This document shows, piece by piece, positions 35,328 to 44,231 of a stretch of 64,000 nucleotides of DNA. This stretch comes from Snodgrassella sp945267035 (GTDB lineage Bacteria; Pseudomonadota; Gammaproteobacteria; Burkholderiales; Neisseriaceae). The DNA lies in NCBI RefSeq assembly GCF_026535915.1, contig NZ_JAFNPF010000004.1:10620-74619 (forward strand). The letters are read 5' to 3'. Made by a program: the position numbers and the translations under genes. The notes under the pieces were generated by a model, which did not search any database, had not been told where the DNA came from, and was given only the letters and a program-made list of their open reading frames with translations. Numbering within the stretch: position 1 is the first letter of the stretch; each line of letters begins with the position of its first letter.

Positions 35328-36368
35328 CTAGCCAGCCAACAAAGCATCAGTTAATTGATGCCATGTTTGCATCTCATCATTGCCTTCTTCGCGACGACCA
35401 AAAATTTGAATAACCGTGTCACGATTTTTATCAAAACCTTCAATGCAGGTCACGTAACCTTCGCTAATCGGGCGACGCACTACCCAAGTTTCCACGATTT
35501 CAGTATCACGAATATGCAAATCAAAGCCTTCTTCCGGTACCTTCACATCCAACACATTCAAATAGCCATGAGAGCGTACCACGTTATGTAATTTACCCGT
35601 TTGAATTTGCACCAAACCTCGGTTTCCAACAAAGACCATGATTTCCATCTGATGTTCATGTGCCTGTTGCAATATCTGTTCCCATACACCACGATCCACC
35701 AGCTTAGTTTGTCCTGCCGGAGCATGACGATAAGATTGCTGCCGGTCTATATTGAATGTCTCCAACAAACCACTAAAGTGATGGACATCTTTCAATTCAT
35801 TCCAGCGTTCCTGAAATGCCAGCTCGCGTTCAGCAGATAATGGCTCTGGAGCCACCACCTGCTTAACCGGAGTAGCCAGAAATTCTGGCTTACCTTCAGT
35901 AGCAAATTCATTAATGAGAGCTTGCCAAGCATCTAGCTTACTGTCATCACGCATAAATACCTTTTCAATATTCATGCCATATTCATCAAAAAATTGAATC
36001 GAGCGCAACGTTTTATCACCAATGACATTGACTGTGGCTAAAGCATGATGCCAGTGCTGCAGGAAAAAACGCAAATCCAGCTTGCCAACATTTAAAGCCA
36101 AACCACTTCGGGCAGTCAAAGTGACATGTTCATACACACCAATCTTTTCATGTACAACCACATCATTGCGCACCACACTGAGTACTTCTCCAAGTGTTTC
36201 AAGCTTTAATACCAGTTCTCGTATCCGGTTACCCAGATAAATAGTTTCAGGTGCATCTGCGACTAGTGCCCCTTCGCTTACACCCATGTCTGCAGCTGCC
36301 TGTCGAGGAAAATACATACCCTCTACCGTCGCCTTTTTATCCAGATACTGTTGCCATAAATTCATCAT
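35328..36368 (-). CDS. hmuS: Hemin-degrading / heme-transport protein HmuS
   Basis: 346-residue cytosolic protein of the HemS/HmuS family. Two related halves are visible (about 40-170 and 215-340). The first half has VLSVVRNDVVVHEKIGVYE and the second VMVFVGNRGLVQIQTGKLHNV-like (VFVGNRGLVQIQTGK). Family members bind heme and either store it, pass it on or break it down. It lies 60 bp after the receptor gene and 83 bp before hmuT, fitting the usual receptor-hmuS-hmuT-hmuU-hmuV order. No signal peptide is present. Confidence 0.92.
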   Translation of the reverse strand: MMNLWQQYLDKKATVEGMYFPRQAAADMGVSEGALVADAPETIYLGNRIRELVLKLETLGEVLSVVRNDVVVHEKIGVYEHVTLTARSGLALNVGKLDLRFFLQHWHHALATVNVIGDKTLRSIQFFDEYGMNIEKVFMRDDSKLDAWQALINEFATEGKPEFLATPVKQVVAPEPLSAERELAFQERWNELKDVHHFSGLLETFNIDRQQSYRHAPAGQTKLVDRGVWEQILQQAHEHQMEIMVFVGNRGLVQIQTGKLHNVVRSHGYLNVLDVKVPEEGFDLHIRDTEIVETWVVRRPISEGYVTCIEGFDKNRDTVIQIFGRREEGNDEMQTWHQLTDALLAG

Positions 36369-36428
36369 TTGTTCCTTATTACCATTATTATTGATCGTTG
36401 TTATTAAATATTGACATAGATCATACCT

Positions 36429-38636
36429 TTAAAAGGTATAGCGCAAACCAATACTGAACGTGCGCCCTGGAGCGGTATAAAAATCAGCATTATTCTTAGT
36501 CAATGCCGGCACAGTGCCATCACTCTGACCAGATGTACCATGAGCTTCATTGTTAACATTTGGAATCAGATAGGCCACATCAGCCCAGTTCCAGTATTTC
36601 TTGTTGAATACATTGTTCACACCGGCATGCAAACTCAAATGTTTATTGGGTTTCCAATAACCGCCTAAATCAACTAAGGCATAATTCTTGGAGGGATTAA
36701 AGTATTTGTCGGCAGAATAGATATCGCTGTTATCCTTTTTGGCCACGTAAGTGAAGTTCACATTTGCGCCCCACACCTCTTTTTCATATGCCACGCCTAA
36801 CTTCAGCTTAAATGGCATAACCGAATTGAGCGGATGATCTACCCCATCCTGACGAATCGAACCACGTGAATAAGCTACAGAACCACTGGCTTTCCAGTCA
36901 GGAGCGAATTTCCAGCGAGCAAAAGCTTCACCACCATAAATATGTGCCTTACTAAAGTTTTCAGCACGCAGAATAAAGCGTTGCGAACCACCCCAAGAGC
37001 TGGGTAATGAAACCTGTTTAGAAACATTCGCGTAATCAATAAAGTTTTTATAATGATTATCAAAACCACTGATACCATATTCAAACACTTCATTTTTACC
37101 GCGTAATCCAAGCTCAAAATTATTGGCTGTTTCCGCCTTCAAATTTGGATTACCCCATACACTGTAGCCGCCCGGATTCCATGAAGAAGCTAGTTGCTGA
37201 GAGGACGGCGCATTAAAGCCGCGTGCATATTGAAAATAAGGGATAACTAATGGATGAAATTCATAGGATAAACCGAAACGTGGCGTAATTGCGCTTTCAT
37301 GCTTCTTATGTAATTCGCCAATTTTATTTGTCGTTCCGGTATCATATCCATGATTATTTGGCTTAACATTATAATAATGTGCCGATAATCCTGGGCTGAC
37401 AACCAGACGCCCAAAGCGCAGATCACCATCTAAATAGATACTGGCACGATTAGTTTTATTATCAGCAGCAGGTTTAGAGCGGGCATAATAACCATGCCAG
37501 CCACTGGTTAAATCATGATGAGCTAAACGAACACCATAGCGCCAGTCTTGGCTTAATTTGTCATTCTCAAAATGGGACAGCCATTCACTATTTAAGCCTA
37601 TCACCTTATCTTTATTATTAAAGTCAAACTCACATCTATTCTTTATGCCCGGCACAGATGAGGTACAACCGCGGACATACTCACGATGGGTCGAAGAAGC
37701 TGTTTTGGACTGTTGCCAATACAATTGCGTATTTCCGCTTTGAACCAATCCCGTACCATCATGATATTCGTGTTCGATTGAAAACCGCGATTTTTTATTT
37801 TCGTCTGTTCCGGTGATATTAGAATAAGACGCATTGGCTAAAGAAAAAGAATCTGACCATTGATTACGACTTAAATACTCTGCTGCAAATTTCAATGTAT
37901 TATGATCATTGAGATCCAACTCATGTTTCGTCAAAAAGTAACGGCTATTGTAATCCAGCGGATCAGCCTTAGTTCGATAAGCACCTTGCCCACCAACATG
38001 ACCGCGGTTATCCAGTTCATCACCTTTGCGGTAAGTCCCTAGTACCATCCCGCGCCAATTGCCAGCAGTAAGTGCACCAGCACCTGTTACAGAAGTTGTT
38101 TTATTGACACTATTATATTGTGTATCAATATAGCCGCTTTGTTGTTTTCCCTGCAATATCTCGTCAGGTGTGAGCGTATGCATAGCCACTGTACCGCCCA
38201 ACCCAAATCCGCGTGCATTTTTACTGATGTCCACACTACTTAATGCTGAAACATCCATAAAATTACCGCGCCCAAAAATCGCGAACTGCCCTGTATTTTT
38301 AATTTCACTTGATTCGGGTAAATCTATTCCATCGATCGACATTCCAATACGATTACCGCTCAATCCTCGGATATTCACACTGTCATTACCTTGGCGCGTA
38401 CCCTGTGTATCCAATACTTCTACGCCGGGAATATCTTTCAATGCTGATTTCAAATCTACAGCACCCTCCTTCTGGATATCCTCCGCCTTAACCTTAGTAT
38501 TTCTAAATACTCTTGGAGAAGTAGATTCAGCCTCAACATGAATGGTAGGTAATCTGGCCTCGCCTTCGGCGTGGACAACGACTGGCAAGCCTATGCATGT
38601 CACGGCCAGCGCAATAATATTGGGTGAACGACGCAT
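36429..38636 (-). CDS. hmuR: TonB-dependent hemoglobin/heme receptor (HmuR-like), copy A
   Basis: 735 residues. After a signal peptide (cleaved near VVHA) comes the plug domain with LKSALKDIPGVEVLDTQGTR and RGLSGNRIGMSIDGI. The 22-strand barrel ends in the classic LRYTF. The hemoglobin-receptor boxes around the axial-His region are present: FNAPSSQQL (FRAP-like) and NPNLKAETANNFELGLRG (NPDL-like). A cysteine pair (CTSSVPGIKNRC) in an extracellular loop probably forms a disulfide. It is first in the heme operon. A close paralogue lies just upstream, so this locus has a tandem duplication. It needs TonB-ExbBD from elsewhere. Confidence 0.9.
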   Translation of the reverse strand: MRRSPNIIALAVTCIGLPVVVHAEGEARLPTIHVEAESTSPRVFRNTKVKAEDIQKEGAVDLKSALKDIPGVEVLDTQGTRQGNDSVNIRGLSGNRIGMSIDGIDLPESSEIKNTGQFAIFGRGNFMDVSALSSVDISKNARGFGLGGTVAMHTLTPDEILQGKQQSGYIDTQYNSVNKTTSVTGAGALTAGNWRGMVLGTYRKGDELDNRGHVGGQGAYRTKADPLDYNSRYFLTKHELDLNDHNTLKFAAEYLSRNQWSDSFSLANASYSNITGTDENKKSRFSIEHEYHDGTGLVQSGNTQLYWQQSKTASSTHREYVRGCTSSVPGIKNRCEFDFNNKDKVIGLNSEWLSHFENDKLSQDWRYGVRLAHHDLTSGWHGYYARSKPAADNKTNRASIYLDGDLRFGRLVVSPGLSAHYYNVKPNNHGYDTGTTNKIGELHKKHESAITPRFGLSYEFHPLVIPYFQYARGFNAPSSQQLASSWNPGGYSVWGNPNLKAETANNFELGLRGKNEVFEYGISGFDNHYKNFIDYANVSKQVSLPSSWGGSQRFILRAENFSKAHIYGGEAFARWKFAPDWKASGSVAYSRGSIRQDGVDHPLNSVMPFKLKLGVAYEKEVWGANVNFTYVAKKDNSDIYSADKYFNPSKNYALVDLGGYWKPNKHLSLHAGVNNVFNKKYWNWADVAYLIPNVNNEAHGTSGQSDGTVPALTKNNADFYTAPGRTFSIGLRYTF

Positions 38637-39113
38637 GATTGATTAACCCCTTTTGACAAAATTTAATATACGGATGGCACATTGTAATCAAGAATGATTC
38701 TATTATACAAGTGTTAATGCGAATTATTATTATTAATATTCTAACATAAATCTATTTCATTTTCCGCTAACCATCTTTCCTCATCATTGATGGCAACATC
38801 ATCCAGCTTAATCAACAATACGGATACATTAAATCATCTTTTGAGCAAAAGAATTGACCCGAAAAAAACCAACATCATCTCTGTTGTAATTGCATGTCAG
38901 AATAATAACAATCGTTCAAAATTTAATAATTAATTCATGATGTTAAATTCAAATTTTTACGCATCAAGCATAAGCTTTAAAAGCAAAGAATATTAAAGAA
39001 ATGAACTTTTTATCCATGAAAATGAAAAGCGAAGTTAACAAAATGATTTATTGAATACTATCGATATGAACGTGTTGTCTTCCAGTAACCATCATCACCA
39101 GAATTGATTACAT
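38637..39113. other. Gap between the two heme receptors, with a weak Fur-like palindrome
   Basis: About 480 bp of AT-rich DNA. At 38721-38741 a near-palindrome GAATTATTATTATTAATATTC lies about 85 bp upstream of the copy A start. It resembles a degenerate Fur box, although it is much weaker than the one upstream of copy B. Copy A therefore probably has its own promoter. No gene is seen. Confidence 0.35.
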
Positions 39114-41312
39114 TTAAAACTCATACCGCACTCCAAGATTAAACGTACGTCCAGGAGCGGAATAAAAATCTGCATTATTGCGTGTCAGTCTTGCCACACT
39201 GCCATCGTTTTGTGTGGAAGTACCGCGTGACTGTCTATTCACATTCGGTGCCAGATAAGCGATGTCCGCCCAGTTCCAGTATTTTTGATTAAATACATTA
39301 TTTACCCCAGCACGCAGACTAAACTGTTTACTCGGTTTCCAGAAAATACCCAAATCTACCAACGTATATTGTTTGGAAGGGTTATAAAATTGCTTATCTG
39401 CGCGTATATCATCATCAGACTTTTTCGCCACATACGTTAAATCAACCTGAGCACCCCATACTTCTTTATCATACTTCAAGCCAAGCTTCGCTTTTAAAGG
39501 CATGACAGAGTTAAGGGGCTGATTCACGCCGTCCTGATTAATTGATCCACGGGAATAAGCCACCGTCGCATTAACCAGCCAATTAGGAGCAAATTTCCAG
39601 CGGGCATATGCTTCTGCTCCATAAATATGTGCCTTATTTAAATTTTGTGCCCGCAAAACAAAGTCCTGTTTTCCACCCCATCTGTCGGGCAATGGCATCT
39701 CATGAGAGACATTCACAAAATCAATAAAATTTTTATAATGATTGTCAAAGCCACTTATTCCATACTCAAAAACATCATTTTTACCGCGTAATCCCAGCTC
39801 AAAATTATTGGCACTCTCTGCCTTAAGATGTGGATTTCCCCAAATACTAACAATACTTGGATTCCAGGACGATACCAACTGCTGCGAAGACGGCGCATTG
39901 AAACCTCGGGTATATTGAAAATACGGCTCCAATAACGGATTAACTGTATAAGCCAGACCAAAACGAGGCGTTAGTGCATATTCATGTTTCTTAAGTAATT
40001 GACCAATAGGGCTGGTTGTACCTGTTACAAAACCGTGCCCATCTGGATTCATTCGATAATAATGAGCAGACAAGCCCGGACTGACAACCAGCTTACCCCA
40101 TTGCACATCCCCTTCAACATACAGGCTGGCACGAATGGTTTTACTGTCTGCCGTTGGTTTCGAATTGGCAAAATACCCTTGCCAGTCACTGCTCAGATCA
40201 TGCCGCGCCACTTTCAAACCATAGCGCCAATCCTGCCGCAATTGCGCATTTACCCATTGAGATGTCCAGTCACTACTTAGTCCCCACACCTTATCCTGAT
40301 TAGTAAAATGGAAATCACAGCGATTTCTGATTCCTGGTACTGTGGTCAGACAGCCACGAAAATAATCACGGTGCGTATTGGAAACCGTTTTCGTATCCTG
40401 CCAATACAATTGTGTTTTTCCAGTTTGTATCAGCCCTTCTCCACCATGAAAATCATGGCTAATTGAAAATCTTGTCTTTTTATTATCATCAGCACCATGT
40501 ACATTTGTATACTGCTCATTAGACAGGGACCATGAATCAGACCACTGTTTACGGGACAAATATTCTGCTGCAAAACTCAGCATATTGTTTTCATTCACAT
40601 CCCATTCATGCTTGGTCAGAAAATAGCGACTGTTGTAATCCACAGGATCTGACTGAGTTCGCCATGCACCTTGTCCACCTACATGACCTCGATTACCTGC
40701 CTCATGACCATAACGATAGGTTCCCAGCAACATCCCGCGCCAATCGCCCTTTTCCAGTGCACCGGCGATAGAGACCACTCGGGATTTATCGACACTGTTA
40801 TATTGCGTATCGATATACCCTCCTTCACTAGCGCCTTTTAAAATCTCATCAGGATTCAAAGTATGCATGGCAACTGCCCCACCCAAACCAAATCCCCGGG
40901 CATTTTTACTGACGTCTACACTGCCCAGCGCGGATACATCGATAAAATTACCCCGGCCAAAAATCACATACTGTCCGGTGGTTTTATTTTCATTCGCTTC
41001 GGGTAAATCAATTCCGTCAATCAGCATGGCTACTCGATTGCCACTCAAGCCACGAATATTGACACTATCGTTTCCTTGGCGTGCACCCTGGATTCCCAAT
41101 ACCTCCACTCCCGGAATATCCCTTATTGCTGATTTCAAATCCACTGCATTCCGCTGTCTGATTACAGCAGCATTCTCCTTAGTGTCTTTAAAAACTCGAT
41201 CAGTTTGCTTACCCTCTACATAAATAGTGGGTAGCTGTCCTTCATCTTTAGCCCATAAAGCTACGGGGAAGCCCATACACATCAACGATATCAATCTGGA
41301 TATATTTTTCAT
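39114..41312 (-). CDS. TonB-dependent hemoglobin/heme receptor, copy B
   Basis: 732 residues from the Met at 41312, which begins a normal signal peptide (MKNISRLISLMCMGFPVALWA). An ATG 42 bp upstream overlaps the Fur region and is less likely. Plug and barrel parallel copy A closely: DLKSAIRDIPGVEV, RGLSGNRVAMLIDGI, FNAPSSQQL, NPHLKAESANNFELGLRG and the same loop cysteines CLTTVPGIRNRC. The second box has NPHL instead of NPNL. The two are full-length paralogues that have diverged, so both are probably used. It lies outside the hmuR-S-T-U-V run but is read in the same direction, 480 bp upstream. Confidence 0.9.
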   Translation of the reverse strand: MKNISRLISLMCMGFPVALWAKDEGQLPTIYVEGKQTDRVFKDTKENAAVIRQRNAVDLKSAIRDIPGVEVLGIQGARQGNDSVNIRGLSGNRVAMLIDGIDLPEANENKTTGQYVIFGRGNFIDVSALGSVDVSKNARGFGLGGAVAMHTLNPDEILKGASEGGYIDTQYNSVDKSRVVSIAGALEKGDWRGMLLGTYRYGHEAGNRGHVGGQGAWRTQSDPVDYNSRYFLTKHEWDVNENNMLSFAAEYLSRKQWSDSWSLSNEQYTNVHGADDNKKTRFSISHDFHGGEGLIQTGKTQLYWQDTKTVSNTHRDYFRGCLTTVPGIRNRCDFHFTNQDKVWGLSSDWTSQWVNAQLRQDWRYGLKVARHDLSSDWQGYFANSKPTADSKTIRASLYVEGDVQWGKLVVSPGLSAHYYRMNPDGHGFVTGTTSPIGQLLKKHEYALTPRFGLAYTVNPLLEPYFQYTRGFNAPSSQQLVSSWNPSIVSIWGNPHLKAESANNFELGLRGKNDVFEYGISGFDNHYKNFIDFVNVSHEMPLPDRWGGKQDFVLRAQNLNKAHIYGAEAYARWKFAPNWLVNATVAYSRGSINQDGVNQPLNSVMPLKAKLGLKYDKEVWGAQVDLTYVAKKSDDDIRADKQFYNPSKQYTLVDLGIFWKPSKQFSLRAGVNNVFNQKYWNWADIAYLAPNVNRQSRGTSTQNDGSVARLTRNNADFYSAPGRTFNLGVRYEF

Positions 41313-41358
41313 AAACAATAAAGCATCATTAACATAGTTTAAAATTAGTAGCATTATT

Positions 41359-41377
41359 GTAAATGATAATCATTATA
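41359..41377 (-). promoter_or_regulatory. Fur box upstream of heme receptor copy B
   Basis: GTAAATGATAATCATTATA matches the classic 19-bp Fur consensus GATAATGATWATCATTATC at 16 of 19 positions by eye, including the whole central TGATAATCA. It lies about 50 bp upstream of the chosen start, where repressor would block transcription when iron is plentiful. Confidence 0.8.
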
Positions 41378-41782
41378 TTTATCAACTATTGCAAATATTC
41401 ATCAGCATATTTTGGCTGCTGATCATTGCGCTATGACAATAAACAAATTATTTTGTAATGATAAATATTCGATATCGGCAAAAAAACCAAGTAACTTATT
41501 AGTTGTTCTTCAGCTGGCAGTTAGTGCATCTTAATTATATTTATAGCTACGCCTATCCATCAGCTTAACTATCTGTTTTTGCGCTGTTGATGATCAACAT
41601 GATTGATGAAATAAGAGTGCTTATACCTTCTATACTGATTAAGAGCGATTTATTGTTGTAGCTGATTGCTTCTTTGCGCTATATCTCGTTAGGGTGCTAA
41701 ATTAATGCTCACCATCTGCAATCGGAGTTGACAGGCTCTGTTACTCTTTCATCACACCCTTTACTGTGGAATGTTCAGAATA

Positions 41783-42010
41783 TTAATAATGTGGCGGAAT
41801 TTCATTAGCAGGATTAAAAGGTTCATTACTCTCGCCTCCCTTATCCGGCAGGCGTTGGTAAAGTAGGCGTAATTGTGCCTGTTGTAAATCAAGGGTTTGC
41901 TGTATGCGTGCAAGGGTATCGCTCAGGCTCTGAATGGTTTCTTCCTGAAATGCATTCTGGATTTCCAACTCTTCAATACGTTGCTCAAGCGTGAATAGCG
42001 CTTCGTTCAT
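41783..42010 (-). CDS. slyX: SlyX family protein
   Basis: 75 residues from the ATG at 42010 (a Met 12 bp upstream is also open). The N-terminal coiled-coil block TLEQRIEELEIQNAFQEETI and the terminal PPHY are the SlyX signature. The protein is predicted to be a coiled-coil dimer of unknown function. It lies alone, pointing away from the ribosomal protein pair; the rpmG terminator sits in the gap. A 400-bp gap toward the heme receptor holds no gene. Confidence 0.88.
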   Translation of the reverse strand: MNEALFTLEQRIEELEIQNAFQEETIQSLSDTLARIQQTLDLQQAQLRLLYQRLPDKGGESNEPFNPANEIPPHY

Positions 42011-42053
42011 TTTATTGATCACTATAAAATTAATCTAACTTGTAGCCAATAAC

Positions 42054-42085
42054 AAAAAAAACCTGAGCAATGAGCTGCTCAGGTT
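42054..42085 (-). terminator. Terminator after rpmG
   Basis: 10-bp stem AACCTGAGCA / TGCTCAGGTT (42060-42069 and 42076-42085), with a run of seven A on the plus strand giving a T-tract on the minus strand. It lies 20 bp past the rpmG stop. Confidence 0.9.
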
Positions 42086-42104
42086 TTCAAACCAGTAGAA
42101 ACAA

Positions 42105-42260
42105 TTATTTCAATTTGGTTTCTTTGTACAGTACATGCTTACGCACAACTGGATCGAATTTTTTAATTTCGAATTTACCAGTCATGGTGCGTTTGTTTTT
42201 AGTAGTGGTATAGAAATGACCTGTACCAGCAGAAGATTCTAGTTTGATTTTATCGCGCAT
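42105..42260 (-). CDS. rpmG: 50S ribosomal protein L33
   Basis: 51 residues: MRDKIKLESSAGTGHFYTT, then KNKRTMTGKFEIKKFDPV, ending HVLYKETKLK. This is a normal L33 without the CxxC zinc pair, so it is the zinc-independent form. It is encoded 26 bp after rpmB, the usual rpmB-rpmG pair of the large ribosomal subunit, and ends at a strong terminator. It is too short for many gene finders but the match is unambiguous. Confidence 0.96.
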   Translation of the reverse strand: MRDKIKLESSAGTGHFYTTTKNKRTMTGKFEIKKFDPVVRKHVLYKETKLK

Positions 42261-42286
42261 TGCTCTGTCCTTAAATCACTATATGA

Positions 42287-42520
42287 TTAAGCTTCACCGC
42301 GAGCGCGCAGGTCGGCCAATACTACATCGATACCTAATTTGTCGATGGTGCGCAGCGCAGCGTTAGAAACGCGCAGGCGCACCCAACGGTTTTCACTTTC
42401 AACCCAAAAACGACGAGATTGCAGATTAGGCAAGAAACGACGTTTGGTTTTGTTGTTGGCGTGTGACACGTTGTTGCCACTCATCGGGCGCTTACCGGTC
42501 ACTTTACATACACGTGCCAT
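42287..42520 (-). CDS. rpmB: 50S ribosomal protein L28
   Basis: 77 residues starting MARVCKVTGKRPMSGNNVSH; a frame 4 codons longer begins at 42532, but MARV is the family start. NNKTKRRFLPNLQ, RRFWVESENRW and the terminal DLRARGEA are diagnostic. Co-transcribed with rpmG downstream. The start is preceded by a GGAGTT-type ribosome binding site. Confidence 0.96.
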   Translation of the reverse strand: MARVCKVTGKRPMSGNNVSHANNKTKRRFLPNLQSRRFWVESENRWVRLRVSNAALRTIDKLGIDVVLADLRARGEA

Positions 42521-42720
42521 GGTTAACTCCAAACTTCTAAAATTTCGTAAAACGCGATTTATACCATGAAAAGCAGAATCTATTCAAGGATTAAATCATT
42601 TTGTATGGTCAGACTGTGTGAAAATGTTGCTGTAATGGTTGCTAACAGCCAGTCCAGAACCGATCCAGCCTCCAATCAGTCTGCTATAAGGTTTGTTTCC
42701 TCTACAGATCTGATATCTAT

Positions 42721-42750
42721 CCAGATGGCAATAAATCCATTGCCATCTGG
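42721..42750 (-). terminator. Perfect hairpin between mtrE and rpmB
   Basis: 12-bp perfect arms CCAGATGGCAAT / ATTGCCATCTGG with a 6-base loop. It begins 11 bp past the mtrE stop and is probably its terminator, but it lacks a T-tract on either side. Confidence 0.6.
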
Positions 42751-42761
42751 TTTAGCTATCA

Positions 42762-44231
42762 CTACTGATTACTCACTGTTTCAGCAGCTGTGCTGGTTTG
42801 CGCATTTAGGCCACCGCCCAATGCTTTATAGATGTCAGCACGGTTTTCCAATAGTGTTTGCTGTATTTGTAATACTGCCTGCTGGGCGCTATAGCTATCA
42901 CGCTCGGCATCCAGTAACTCCAGCGAGCTGGAAATACCATGTTTATATCGCATCTGAGTCAGCTTATAGCGATTGACTTGCGCATGCTCGCCACGCAACT
43001 TAGCTTGATATTGCTGTTTAAGTGCATCACGCGCCACCAATGCATCGGCAACATCTCGGAAAGCAGCCTGTACGGTCTGCTCATATTGCGCTACAGCAAT
43101 ATTTTTGCGCGCAGTCGCCAGATCCAAATTACCTTTATTCTGCCCCCAGGTAAAAATAGGCAGGGTAATTTGTGGAGCAAAACTCCAGGTACGATTCGGT
43201 CCGTTAAACAGATGCCCTATATCGTTGCTACCAGAGCCAATGCTGCCTGTTAGGCTGATGCGGGGGAAAAAGGCCGCCCGTGCTGCACCAATATTGGCAT
43301 TGGCTGACTTCAACGCAAATTCAGCCGCCCGAACATCTGGACGCTGATACAGAATAGTAGAAGGTAAGCCAACCGGTAATTCAGCATTAACAAACTGCTG
43401 GCTTAATGGCGCCGCAGCAGGCAGATTATCCGGCAATGGTTTACCCACCAATAATGTTAGCGCATTGTGAGCCTGTTCTTTTGCTTGCTGAGCAGCAGCA
43501 TAATCTGCTCGCGCAGCTTCAATTTGCGACACAGCCACATCCACTTCAACCTGTGAGATGACGCCTGCTTTAAATTGCAGATCTGTCAACCGTTTGCTTT
43601 CCTCTCGTGATTTCAGTACCCGACTGGATAAATCCATCTGAGCCTGCGCAATGCGCTCGTTAAAATAGGCTTTGGCGACGCTGGCAATCAAACTGATTTG
43701 AGTTGAATCGCGCACTTGTCTTTGCTGGAAATATTGATTGAGTGCTGCATCAGACAAACTTTTAACGCGTCCGAATAGATCCAGCTCAAAGGCAGTCACC
43801 CCTAGACCAACATTATAGGATTCTGCAATGTAGCTGGTCTGGTTGCCGTAAGCATCACGTATAGCACTCAGATCGCGCGCAACACGAGATCGACCACCGT
43901 TACCGTTCGCACCCAGCGCTGGTAAACGATCGGCTCGCGAAATAACATATTGGGCACGAACAGCTTCCACATTTAAAGCGGCGATGCGTAAGTCACGGTT
44001 ATTGTCTAATGCCAAACCAATGATTTCCTTCAGGCGCTGGTCAGCAAAATAATCCTCCCAGCCCAAATCTGGAGCGACCACTCTGCCGGCACGCTGATTG
44101 TTTACATTGGCATGAGGAAAGTTTTCCGCCATTTCCACGTTTGGCTGGTGATAGCGCGGAGCCATTGAACAACCAGAGATGGCAGCAGCGATTAACACTG
44201 TCAACAAGGAAGGTTTAACTAATTGTTTCAT
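42762..44231 (-). CDS. mtrE: RND efflux outer-membrane channel (MtrE/OprM type)
   Basis: 489 residues. The lipoprotein signal ends ISGC (about residue 21). Two OEP repeats follow: DLGWEDYFADQRLKEIIGLAL, later NVGLGVTAFELDLFGRVKSL, then QRPDVRAAEFALKSANANIG and LDAERDSYSAQQAVLQIQ. Each repeat gives a helical hairpin of the TolC-like periplasmic tunnel. It is the last gene of the efflux operon, overlapping the pump gene by 4 bp (ATGA). The gene name follows the neisserial operon order and is an inference from similarity of layout. Confidence 0.93.
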   Translation of the reverse strand: MKQLVKPSLLTVLIAAAISGCSMAPRYHQPNVEMAENFPHANVNNQRAGRVVAPDLGWEDYFADQRLKEIIGLALDNNRDLRIAALNVEAVRAQYVISRADRLPALGANGNGGRSRVARDLSAIRDAYGNQTSYIAESYNVGLGVTAFELDLFGRVKSLSDAALNQYFQQRQVRDSTQISLIASVAKAYFNERIAQAQMDLSSRVLKSREESKRLTDLQFKAGVISQVEVDVAVSQIEAARADYAAAQQAKEQAHNALTLLVGKPLPDNLPAAAPLSQQFVNAELPVGLPSTILYQRPDVRAAEFALKSANANIGAARAAFFPRISLTGSIGSGSNDIGHLFNGPNRTWSFAPQITLPIFTWGQNKGNLDLATARKNIAVAQYEQTVQAAFRDVADALVARDALKQQYQAKLRGEHAQVNRYKLTQMRYKHGISSSLELLDAERDSYSAQQAVLQIQQTLLENRADIYKALGGGLNAQTSTAAETVSNQ

